Origin: an uncultured Flavobacteriales bacterium
GTDB lineage: Bacteria > Bacteroidota > Bacteroidia > Flavobacteriales_D > Sanyastnellaceae
Direction of reading: 5' to 3'
DNA length: 15,809 nt
NCBI GenBank assembly: GCA_937996585.1
Contig: CALKUW010000007.1
Coordinates: 1 to 15,809, forward strand
The translations under genes and the position numbers were made by a program. Positions 1 through 6,921 of the stretch are shown here, one piece after another. Numbering within the stretch: the stretch's first letter is position 1; each line of letters begins with the position of its first letter. Below the pieces are notes generated by a model, which ran no database searches, was not told the DNA's origin, and was given only the letters and a program-made list of their open reading frames with translations.

Positions 1-1727
1 AGCGTCTGCGGGTCGCACACGCCCGAGATGTCGCCGGCCTGCGTGGGGTACATCGTGTAGAAGTAGTACACCGCGCGGGCCACATCGCCCTTCTGCGATT
101 CGCGGGGCTCCCACACGCCGTTGGAGCGCTCGCTGAAGTCGTCCGCGTTGGCCGGAATCGTACCGGTTGAGAAGTAGTTGCCGTTGGCATCCACGCCATA
201 CCACTGGGCGGCCGCGTCATCCACCTCGCCGTACGGGCTGTTGGAGCGGGCGGAATTCGGGCTGCCGTGCGAGGGGCGCAGGCTCCAGATGTCGGACCGC
301 ATCGGGCTGATCGAGCCGTAGTAGCTCTGCGGGACGAGGTGTTCCGCATTGATGGGGTCGGGGAAGGTCACGAAGGCCGCGTTCTGCTGGAAGCCCGTGT
401 AGACGCATTCGATCTGTCCGCCGACCTCGTCGACGGAGCCGTACATCTGCTCGCGGGCGCCATTGTAGCCGAGGTCCGTGTGCAGTCCGTCGTACCAATT
501 GGCTTTGAGCCAGTCGCGCAGGGGCTGAAGCGTCAGGTCGGACGGTGGTGTCGGCGGACCGGTAGATCCGATGTTGGCCTTCAGGATGAACAGGCCCTCC
601 TCGATGTGGCTGACGATGAGGTTGCCGGAAGCGAAGAAGGGGTAGACGCTCCACGCGCCGTTGAACTGGGCCGCGTCGGAGGAAGGGTAGACGTCGAAGT
701 GGGCCACTTCGGTCAGCTGACCGGAGGCCACGTCGGCTAGGTCGAGGATGCGCAGTCCAGCGCGGTAATTGGCCTGGTAGCAGTAGCCCTGGTGGTTGTA
801 GAGGTTGTGGTCGATCGCCGTGGTCGCGCCCACGTGCGTACCGATGAGGACCGGTGCATCGAGGTCGAGGCAATCGAAGATGTACGTCCGGGTGTTTACG
901 CTGCCCTCGTCGTTTTCGTCATTGACGAGCAGGTAGCGCTGGTCTTCCGTCAGCCATCCCTGGTGGGTGTAGGCCGATGCGGCGTAGCCCGTATTGCTGA
1001 GCATCAGCGGGTCGGCGGCATCGGTGACGTCCACGATGGCGATGGAGTTCTCGTTGAAGCAGAGGGCGATCTCCTTGCCGACGTGGGCCGCATCCGGACC
1101 GCTGTAGTTCACGATCTGGGCATCGTGGGTGTAGCCGTCCTCCGCGAAGCTGCCGATGAGCGACGGGCTCAGTGGGTTGGAGATGTCGAGTATGTGCAGG
1201 CCACCGCTGAACGTGTTGGAACCCACCGCATAGGCGCGCCCACTCGCCTCGTTGATGGCGATGTTGTGCGCATTGCCGAAACCGGCATAGTGGGCGTCCT
1301 CCGTAAAGGTGACGGGCGGGTTGGTTACGTTGCGCAGCCGTGTCAAATCGAACACCTGCAGCCCGTGACCGGAGGCCTCCGAAACGATGAAGGCATGGTT
1401 AGCATGCACCTTCACGTCCCGCCACAGCGAGCTGCCGGTATGGGAGGGCAGGGTGCCGAGCACGAGCGGTGCCGTGGGGGTCGAGATGTCCACGAAAGCC
1501 GTGGTGCCCGCCATCCCCACGATGGCGTATTCCTTGCCGTCCTGCGGATCGGTCCAGCCCCACAGGTCCTCTGCATCACCGCCTCCCATGGAGGAGGAGG
1601 GTACGAAGCCCATGAGGTCGACCTGATCACAGGGGTAGCCCGCAGCAGCGCCCCCTTCGCAAGGGGTCTGTGCACACAGGAGGAGGGGGAGGACCGCCGT
1701 TGCGGCCAGAAGAATGAAACTGCGCAT
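1..1727 (-). CDS. Secreted LVIVD (choice-of-anchor B) propeller fused to endonuclease I, partial (3' end off window)
   Basis: I translated 575 uninterrupted codons from the ATG at 1727 down to the window edge; the C-terminus is missing. Residues 1-20 are a signal peptide (MRSFILLAATAVLPLLLCAQ), likely cut by signal peptidase I because no lipobox is present. Residues about 31-386 are a choice-of-anchor B / LVIVD-repeat propeller with recurring blade motifs (FVDIS, VFDLTRL, ILDISNP, IVDVTD). Residues about 400-575 match the endonuclease I (EndA/NucM-like) family: NAEHLVPQS at 460-468 with H463 the probable catalytic His, PMRSDIWSLRP at 475-485, NSARSN at 491-496, and EPRESQKGDVARA at 540-552. 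Such enzymes are metal-dependent nonspecific nucleases, usually extracellular or periplasmic. It lies 22 bases downstream of the M43 protease gene on the same strand, so the two are probably cotranscribed. The start is set by the signal peptide. The missing tail should finish the nuclease fold and may carry a T9SS sorting domain. Its propeller is about 80% identical by eye, over residues 102-284, to that inside the 1316-residue protein farther right. Confidence 0.88.
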   Translation of the reverse strand, partial: MRSFILLAATAVLPLLLCAQTPCEGGAAAGYPCDQVDLMGFVPSSSMGGGDAEDLWGWTDPQDGKEYAIVGMAGTTAFVDISTPTAPLVLGTLPSHTGSSLWRDVKVHANHAFIVSEASGHGLQVFDLTRLRNVTNPPVTFTEDAHYAGFGNAHNIAINEASGRAYAVGSNTFSGGLHILDISNPLSPSLIGSFAEDGYTHDAQIVNYSGPDAAHVGKEIALCFNENSIAIVDVTDAADPLMLSNTGYAASAYTHQGWLTEDQRYLLVNDENDEGSVNTRTYIFDCLDLDAPVLIGTHVGATTAIDHNLYNHQGYCYQANYRAGLRILDLADVASGQLTEVAHFDVYPSSDAAQFNGAWSVYPFFASGNLIVSHIEEGLFILKANIGSTGPPTPPSDLTLQPLRDWLKANWYDGLHTDLGYNGAREQMYGSVDEVGGQIECVYTGFQQNAAFVTFPDPINAEHLVPQSYYGSISPMRSDIWSLRPSHGSPNSARSNSPYGEVDDAAAQWYGVDANGNYFSTGTIPANADDFSERSNGVWEPRESQKGDVARAVYYFYTMYPTQAGDISGVCDPQT

Positions 1728-1749
1728 GTTGGTTTCTGGAGTGGGTCGA

Positions 1750-4700
1750 TCAGAAGCAGGACGTACTGAATGCACTGAGCACCGCCAGTACATCGGACAC
1801 GCCCACGACCGCATCGCCGTCGATGTCGCCGACACATTCCGTACCGAGGCAGCCGAAGCTCGACAGCAGGATCAGGATGTCATCGACCGCCACAAGGCCA
1901 TCGCCGTTGATGTCTTCGGGACAATTGTTCGGGAAGACGATGGTCAGGTTGGTCGCCTGCGGGTTGGTGCCGTCTGAAGCCCGATACTGGATGTTGCAGG
2001 TCAAGGTGACCGTGCCGTTCGTGGTGAACTGGCCGATCAAAACGCGGCCCTGCGCATCCGGGAAGGCTTGGGGCTCTTGGTCCGGGAAGACGAACCAACT
2101 GCCACCCGTAACGGGATCCGAGGCCAGTGTTCCGCCGGCTTCGAATGCCCCGACATCCAACCCTGCGGTCTGGATTCCGGTACTCGAGTTGTCGGCCGCA
2201 CCGATGGAGATGAAGCTGTCCCACTCAAGGCTTGGGAAATCGTTGAAGAGCAGGGGGTTGATGCTCGCTGCCGTGGCGCCGCCGAGGGCGTCCTGGAAGA
2301 AGGACGTCGAAGTGGTGACGGACAATGGGTTGGTCGCCGTTCCGTACACCGAAACGAGTTGGTCGTTCGGGTTTGCAAACTTGGCATAGACCCGGAAGGT
2401 GTGCACGCCTTCGGCCACACTGTTCAGCTGATAGGGCTCGAACTCAAGGCCATCGAACGAGGCGGGTGCATAGGTGCAGCTGCCGTCGTTGTCCGTGGCG
2501 AGGGGGTTGTAGTTCTGCGCCAGCGGGTCGTCGCATCCGGGCACCTCGTCGGTGTCACATACACCATCACCGTCCGTATCGGAGGTGCAGGTACCGCCAC
2601 ACACGCCCACGGCGTCGAGCTGGTTGCCATCGCAGTCGCAATCGCCCGCGGGAATGTCGGAGCAGCCGCATTCGTAGATGGCACCTGGACCGTTGCAGAC
2701 GCCACAGGCGTCGACCGTGCCTACGCAATCGTCCACATCGTCACAGATGCCGTCTCCATCGGCATCCGCCGTACAGGTTCCACCACAGACGCCGATGACG
2801 TCGAGTTGATTGCCATCGCAATCGCAGTCGCCCGCTGGGATATCGGAACAGCCGCACTCGTAAATGGCCCCTGGACCGTTGCAGATACCGCACGCATCGA
2901 TCGTCCCAACACAGTCATCCACATCGTCGCAGATTCCGTCTCCGTCAGCATCTGCCGTACAGGTTCCACCGCACACGCCGAGGGCGTCGAGTTGGTTGCC
3001 GTCGCAGTCGCAGTCGCCGGTCGGGATATCGGAACAGCCGCATTCCAGCACCGCACCGGGACCGTTGCAGACCCCGCACTCATCGAACTGGCCCACGCAG
3101 GGGTCGACATCGTCACAGATGCCATCACCGTCGGCGTCGGCCGCACAGCCGCCGCCACACACGCCCAACGCATCGAGCTGGTTGCCATCGCAATCGCAGT
3201 CGCCGGCCGGGATGTCATTGCAGCCGCATTCGAAAATGGCACCGGGGCCATCACAAACACCGCAGGCATCGTTGAACAGGCAGGACGTGGCTGCCGGGTC
3301 GTTGAAGTTGCATGCCGTGAGGTCGGAGCACCCATCGACATCATTGCAGAGTCCGTCGCCATCCGAGTCCAGACAACTCGGGACACCATAGACGTAGACG
3401 TCATCGAAGCTGTGCGTCTCGCCATTGGCATTGTTCAGGATTGTGACGCGGAGCTGCAGGTTCGTTCCGTTGGGAACAGAGGTCAGCGGAAGCGTTCCGG
3501 AATTGAAGTCGTTGCTGAAGTTGGCCAGCTCCGTGGTGGTCCCGTCGAGAATGAGCTCGAGCTTGATGAAGTCCCCCGGTTCCTGGTTTCCGGACTCTTC
3601 GAAGGCTGCGGTCACCTGAAGGTCGGTGTATCCGCTCACGTCGATGACCCTTGTGGTCCACGTGCATTCGAAGTCCGTATCGCGCCCTTGCATGACCGTG
3701 TCACCTGAGAGCGTCGTCTGGAAGTAGTCGGTGTTGCCGCCGAACGTGATGCTCCACTCGGTTTCCGCGGAGGAGTTGTCCAGCGTTCCATTGTATCCGT
3801 AGCCGAGGAAGGGCTCGTCTCCGAAGGTCTCCTTCCAGATGACCTCCGGACCGACGCCCTGACAACCGAAGTTGGGGAGGGCACAATCGGTGTAGACGTC
3901 ACCCAGCGTCAAGGCATTGCCGTCATCACAGGCATCCCCGAGGAATACACAGGAACCGTCATCGTCCGTTGCCGCCGGGTCGTAGTTGCACGCCGCCGCA
4001 TCCTGGCAACCGGGGATTTCCGCGTTGTCGCAGACACCGTCTCCGTCAAGGTCGGCCGGGCAATCTCCGTTGCAGACGCCGAGGGCATCATATTGACCGA
4101 CACAGTCGTCGACATCATCACAGATGCCGTCTGCGTCCGCGTCCGCGGCACAGGAGCCGTTGCACACGCCGAGCGCGTCATATTGGCCCACGCAGTCGTC
4201 CACATCGTCGCAGATGCCATCGGCATCGGCATCCGCGGCACAGCTGCCACCGCACACGCCGATGGCGTCGAGCTGGTTGCCGAAGCAATCACAGTCGCCG
4301 GCTGGAATGCCAGGGCCGTTGCATACACCGCACTCATCGAGGGTGCCCACGCAGGTGTCGACATCGTCACAGATGCCGTCACCGTCGCTGTCGCCCGTGC
4401 AATCGCCTCCACATACGCCAATGGCATCAACGACGTTGCCATTGCAGTCGCAATCTCCGGCGGGGATGTCCGAGCAGCCACATTCGTAAATCGCACCTGG
4501 TCCATTGCAAATGCCACAGGCGTCCACGGTGCCGACGCAATCGTCGACATCATCGCAGATGCCATCCGCATCGGCATCCGCCGTACAATCGCCACCGCAC
4601 ACGCCGAGAGCATCGGTTTGGTTGCCATTGCAGTCGCAATCGCCTGCCGGGATGTCGGTACAGCCACATTCGAAGATGGCACCGGGTCCGCCGCAGACGC

Positions 4701-6267
4701 CACATGCGTCGAGCGTGGTGCACGATCCGTCATCGACGGTGGCATTGGGGTCGAAGTTGCAGGCCGTGGCGTCCGTACACCCCGGGATGTCCGTCGGTTC
4801 GACGCAGAAATTGGTCACGTCCGTACTGACGAATTCACCACCGGAAGCCACGACGTCTCCGTTCACTGTAAGGTTGTAGCTGCCGTTGCCGTAGGCGCAA
4901 CACATGCCGTCACCATAGCTGTCATTGACGGTCAGCGTGTAGCAGCCGTAGCAGAGCTCCTCCGTGATCGTGTAGGTCGTGTTGTTGGCATAGCCGCTTC
5001 CCGACATGACGGTCGCACCGGTGGCGTCCGTCAAGGCCCACGAGGTTTCGGAGCCGTACTGGTCCGTATTGAGCGTCATGACGAAGGTCTGCGGACCACC
5101 CGCCACACAGCTGCCATCGTCGAGGGTGGCAGCCGGGTTGTAGTTGCATGCCGTAGCATCGGTGCAGCCGTAGCAACTGAAGTCGCAGCTGCCATCGTCG
5201 TTGACCGCTGCCGGGTCGAAGTTGCAAGCCGTATCGTCCGTGCAGCCACAGTCGACCTCACATGGAGGTGCACAACCGTTCGAGGTCAGCAGCGGCTCGC
5301 GGAATCCGCCCGGTTGGAACAGGGCGAGCATGCGGTCCGTCTGGCCTTGCGTGAAGAGGTTCATGCAGGCGTCGTCGGAGTAGTCCATGTAGTTCTGGAC
5401 CATGTCCACGGTGCTGCATGCCACATTGCCGATGGCGCATCCATAATTCGGACCATCGGAGTCGGGGGTGTCGTCCACGAAGTCGGAGGCCCCGCATGAG
5501 CCGTCGCCCCAAATGTGGCGGAGGTTGAGCCAGTGGCCCACTTCGTGGGTGGCCGTGCGGCCCAGGTTGAACGGTGCCGTAGCCGTTCCGATATTGCCCG
5601 TGTACTGGTAGCCGCACACCACACCGTCCGTAGAGGCACTGCCGCCTGGAAACTGCGCATATCCAAGGATGCCACCACCGATGTTGCACACCCAGAAATT
5701 GAGGTATTCATCCCGCGGCCAGGCGTCGGATCCACCCTGACTGGAGAATTTGACCGCGTCGTTCGTGCCGAAGCCATTCACCGTCGTGGGCACACGGAGG
5801 ATGCCGGTGGAGGGATTGCCCTGAGGGTCGAAGCTGGCGAGACAGAATTCAATCTGCGTGTCGGCGGCCTGGGGCCAAGTATTGTCGGCGTCCGCGTTCA
5901 ATCGACGGAAATCCTCATTGAGGATGTCCAGCTGTGATTGGATTTGTGCGTCGGAAATGTTCTCTGTGGACGTGCGGTACACCACGTGGAAGACCACGGG
6001 GATGGTCACCACCGGATTCTGGTTGTTGGCACGCTGCTGGGCCACGACGGGCGCCCATTCGGCGGTGTGGTCCTCAATGCGCTGCTGGGCATCCGCATAT
6101 TTCTGGAGTCCCATCATCTGCACGTGTTTCTCGTGCGCTTGACATGTCCTTTCAGCTACGAGCTCCGTTGCCGATTCGCTGCCTGTCAGGGCATTCGACT
6201 GGGCTTGGACGGAAGAAAAAGCCAACAGGATGAATGTCAGCAGGGAGAATTGGTATTGCATGGTCAT
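1750..6267 (-). CDS. Secreted M43-family (pappalysin/cytophagalysin-like) metalloprotease with Cys-rich repeats and C-terminal dockerin-like doublet
   Basis: This 1505-residue protein starts with a signal peptide ending near QAQ (residues 21-23); ATG at 6267 is used here but ATG at 6261 is equally possible. The protease domain spans about 87-325, with the zinc motif HEVGHWLNLRH at 241-251 and a Met-turn QNYMDYS at 291-297. These are hallmarks of M43 metzincins, which cleave extracellular proteins. Six GCTD..ACN..P.A..DDGSC motifs occur (near 341, 367, 496, 753, 979, 1244). A beta-sandwich-like domain with NDSYGDGMCCAYGNG (448-462) follows the protease. Two arrays of a roughly 61-residue Cys/Asp-rich repeat (518-747 and 998-1239) contain DxDxDGxxD loops like thrombospondin type 3 repeats. 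Between them, 803-961 looks like a jelly-roll domain; 1268-1448 is another beta-rich domain. The end (1449-1505) is a dockerin-like doublet, DINGDGLVAVDDILILL and DIDGDAVVGVSDVLAVL. No recognisable T9SS C-terminal domain is seen. The protease domain is clear; the binding modules are inferred. Confidence 0.93.
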   Translation of the reverse strand: MTMQYQFSLLTFILLAFSSVQAQSNALTGSESATELVAERTCQAHEKHVQMMGLQKYADAQQRIEDHTAEWAPVVAQQRANNQNPVVTIPVVFHVVYRTSTENISDAQIQSQLDILNEDFRRLNADADNTWPQAADTQIEFCLASFDPQGNPSTGILRVPTTVNGFGTNDAVKFSSQGGSDAWPRDEYLNFWVCNIGGGILGYAQFPGGSASTDGVVCGYQYTGNIGTATAPFNLGRTATHEVGHWLNLRHIWGDGSCGASDFVDDTPDSDGPNYGCAIGNVACSTVDMVQNYMDYSDDACMNLFTQGQTDRMLALFQPGGFREPLLTSNGCAPPCEVDCGCTDDTACNFDPAAVNDDGSCDFSCYGCTDATACNYNPAATLDDGSCVAGGPQTFVMTLNTDQYGSETSWALTDATGATVMSGSGYANNTTYTITEELCYGCYTLTVNDSYGDGMCCAYGNGSYNLTVNGDVVASGGEFVSTDVTNFCVEPTDIPGCTDATACNFDPNATVDDGSCTTLDACGVCGGPGAIFECGCTDIPAGDCDCNGNQTDALGVCGGDCTADADADGICDDVDDCVGTVDACGICNGPGAIYECGCSDIPAGDCDCNGNVVDAIGVCGGDCTGDSDGDGICDDVDTCVGTLDECGVCNGPGIPAGDCDCFGNQLDAIGVCGGSCAADADADGICDDVDDCVGQYDALGVCNGSCAADADADGICDDVDDCVGQYDALGVCNGDCPADLDGDGVCDNAEIPGCQDAAACNYDPAATDDDGSCVFLGDACDDGNALTLGDVYTDCALPNFGCQGVGPEVIWKETFGDEPFLGYGYNGTLDNSSAETEWSITFGGNTDYFQTTLSGDTVMQGRDTDFECTWTTRVIDVSGYTDLQVTAAFEESGNQEPGDFIKLELILDGTTTELANFSNDFNSGTLPLTSVPNGTNLQLRVTILNNANGETHSFDDVYVYGVPSCLDSDGDGLCNDVDGCSDLTACNFNDPAATSCLFNDACGVCDGPGAIFECGCNDIPAGDCDCDGNQLDALGVCGGGCAADADGDGICDDVDPCVGQFDECGVCNGPGAVLECGCSDIPTGDCDCDGNQLDALGVCGGTCTADADGDGICDDVDDCVGTIDACGICNGPGAIYECGCSDIPAGDCDCDGNQLDVIGVCGGTCTADADGDGICDDVDDCVGTVDACGVCNGPGAIYECGCSDIPAGDCDCDGNQLDAVGVCGGTCTSDTDGDGVCDTDEVPGCDDPLAQNYNPLATDNDGSCTYAPASFDGLEFEPYQLNSVAEGVHTFRVYAKFANPNDQLVSVYGTATNPLSVTTSTSFFQDALGGATAASINPLLFNDFPSLEWDSFISIGAADNSSTGIQTAGLDVGAFEAGGTLASDPVTGGSWFVFPDQEPQAFPDAQGRVLIGQFTTNGTVTLTCNIQYRASDGTNPQATNLTIVFPNNCPEDINGDGLVAVDDILILLSSFGCLGTECVGDIDGDAVVGVSDVLAVLSAFSTSCF
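2551..3276 (-). repeat. In-frame Cys/Asp-rich repeat array 2 of the 1505-residue protease
   Basis: Codons 998-1239 encode four copies of an approximately 61-residue unit (D[AE]CGxCNGPG...DIPAGDCDCDGNQ...GVCGG.C.ADADGDGICDDVDDCVG), beginning near residues 1000, 1062, 1123 and 1186. The Asp-rich loop resembles Ca-binding thrombospondin type 3 repeats. Copies are very similar in protein but differ at many third codon positions. Confidence 0.85.
4027..4716 (-). repeat. In-frame Cys/Asp-rich repeat array 1 of the 1505-residue protease, with an internal 90-nt tandem duplication
   Basis: Codons 518-747 hold units starting near residues 520, 582 and 644, followed by two shortened 30-residue units at 679-708 and 709-738 (bases 4144-4233 and 4054-4143). 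The two short units are almost the same in protein (DADADGICDDVDDCVGQYDA...). Across the 21 codons of 4081-4143 versus 4171-4233, 13 of 63 bases differ and every difference is synonymous. Confidence 0.85.
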
Positions 6268-6281
6268 TGCAGTCTAACCCG

Positions 6282-6322
6282 ACAATTTACCGTCCAGTCA
6301 CCCCTAGGGAATAGCGAGGGGT
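6282..6322 (-). promoter_or_regulatory. Candidate upstream element of the 1505-residue protease gene: GTAAATTGT plus adjacent inverted repeat
   Basis: On the minus strand GTAAATTGT lies at 6290-6282, 15 bases before the ATG, preceded by an imperfectly extended inverted repeat ACCCCT (6300-6305) / AGGGGT (6317-6322). The same 9-mer next to an inverted repeat of the same 23-base span occurs upstream of the paralogous gene at 14287. TAAATTGT resembles the Bacteroidota -7 element TAnnTTTG only loosely, so promoter function is a guess. Confidence 0.3.
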
Positions 6323-6334
6323 ATAGGAATCCAC

Positions 6335-6348
6335 TTACAACTTTGTAA
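6335..6348. promoter_or_regulatory. Near-palindrome TTACAA-CT-TTGTAA in the divergent intergenic region
   Basis: Six-base perfect arms separated by two bases, in an AT-rich stretch about 70 bases upstream of the minus-strand protease start. Size and position fit a dimeric regulator's operator, but chance formation in AT-rich DNA cannot be excluded. Confidence 0.3.
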
Positions 6349-6413
6349 TTGTGTCTAAAATTGAATATGCGCAGCCAAAATTCAGGATGGTGATGTCGCT
6401 CATGATGAAAAAT

Positions 6414-6428
6414 TGGTGTTCAACACCA
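6414..6428. promoter_or_regulatory. 15-base perfect inverted repeat TGGTGTT-C-AACACCA
   Basis: Seven-base arms around a single central C in the non-coding divergent region (6268-6573). Its one-base centre makes it a poor RNA hairpin but a reasonable protein-binding operator. There is no downstream T tract, so it is not an obvious terminator. Confidence 0.3.
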
Positions 6429-6475
6429 CTGTTCATTCTTCACTGGACTTCATCTCGCAAGATGTATAACAATTG

Positions 6476-6531
6476 TATAATAACCCATGAGTTGGCACCG
6501 TCGGTGAAACGGGCGGTTGACGGTTATTATA
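6476..6531. promoter_or_regulatory. Spaced 10-bp inverted repeat TATAATAACC / GGTTATTATA
   Basis: Perfect arms at 6476-6485 and 6522-6531 flank 36 bases that themselves contain CACCG-T-CGGTG (6496-6506). The right arm ends 16 bases before the -7 candidate at 6548. It could be paired operator sites with helical phasing or a long stem in a leader RNA. Nothing else was found in 6268-6573: the short open frame there has no protein-like features. Confidence 0.35.
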
Positions 6532-6547
6532 AAGTGTACCGAATGAA

Positions 6548-6555
6548 TAGATTTG
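6548..6555 (+). promoter_or_regulatory. Candidate Bacteroidota -7 promoter element TAGATTTG
   Basis: Exact match to the known Bacteroidota primary sigma -7 consensus TAnnTTTG, 18 bases before the ATG at 6574. It would give a short leader for the two-gene plus-strand unit. No convincing TTG -33 element is at ideal spacing; the nearest (6517-6519) is rather far upstream. Confidence 0.5.
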
Positions 6556-6573
6556 TGCAGCTGACCAAACCAG

Positions 6574-6921
6574 ATGCTGCCTTTCTGCCTTGCTTATTTG
6601 GCCCTCATTGTGGGGGTGCCCCATGACGGGGAAATTCAGGATCCGCCCTGGTTGAAGGTGGAAATCGCCATGGCGGGCGAGGGCTTCATGTGTCCATTCC
6701 TCACACCCATGTTTCTCGAAATCCTCGAGGAGAAAGGGGCCGATTGGGTGCATTGCCGCAGGGCCGAAAGTGAGATTGCGTTTTGCGTGCCGCTTGACAA
6801 GGCGCAGGATCAAGGGACATACACCGATTGGCTCACTGGACTTGGATACCAGGAGGCGCACATCACCTACCTGCAATTCGATACCCTTCAGGTACAACCA
6901 CCCAAGCCGCTCGAGCCATGA
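6574..6921 (+). CDS. Small protein of unknown function (115 aa), possibly ferredoxin-like/HMA-like fold, coupled to downstream T9SS cargo gene
   Basis: ATG at 6574 is the first possible start: in-frame stops lie at 6544 and 6562. A short hydrophobic N-terminus (residues 3-14, FCLAYLALIV region) could be a weak signal or anchor. The core (about 27-100) reads as alternating strand-helix-strand-strand-helix-strand: LKVEIAMAGEGFMC (27-40), a helix through about 54, strands with WVHC and EIAFCVP, a helix near 83-90, then a final strand near 96-105. This order recalls heavy-metal-associated domains, and GFMC sits where a metal loop would be, but the second Cys of CxxC is missing. Cysteines are at 5, 40, 61 and 71. 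Its TGA overlaps the next gene's ATG (ATGA, 6918-6921), indicating translational coupling, and a -7 element precedes it. I do not recognise the family; being a real gene is supported by the overlap and promoter. Confidence 0.7.
   Translation: MLPFCLAYLALIVGVPHDGEIQDPPWLKVEIAMAGEGFMCPFLTPMFLEILEEKGADWVHCRRAESEIAFCVPLDKAQDQGTYTDWLTGLGYQEAHITYLQFDTLQVQPPKPLEP

Noticed and set aside
1668..1727. Lipoprotein signal on the propeller-nuclease protein (LLLC)
   Set aside because: The residue before Cys is Leu rather than Gly, Ala or Ser, and a normal cleavage site (CAQ) follows directly, so signal peptidase I cleavage is more likely.
1728..1752. Possibility that the split pair is one gene broken by a frameshift or nonsense mutation
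   Set aside because: The upstream protein ends after a complete dockerin-like doublet with its own TGA, and the downstream gene begins with a good signal peptide, so both look like intact genes.
2068..3708. 546-codon plus-strand open frame opposite the repeat arrays
   Set aside because: Periodic Ala/Val-rich sequence is the antisense image of the Cys/Asp repeats. The same applies to the frame at 4093-5499.
2551..4716. Regular repeats that might be taken for a CRISPR-like array
   Set aside because: The repeats are in frame, encode a conserved Cys/Asp motif, vary at third positions, and have no unique spacers.
6351..6626. 91-codon plus-strand frame in the divergent intergenic region
   Set aside because: It crosses the inverted repeats and promoter and its sequence is not protein-like; its end overlaps the better supported gene at 6574 in another frame.
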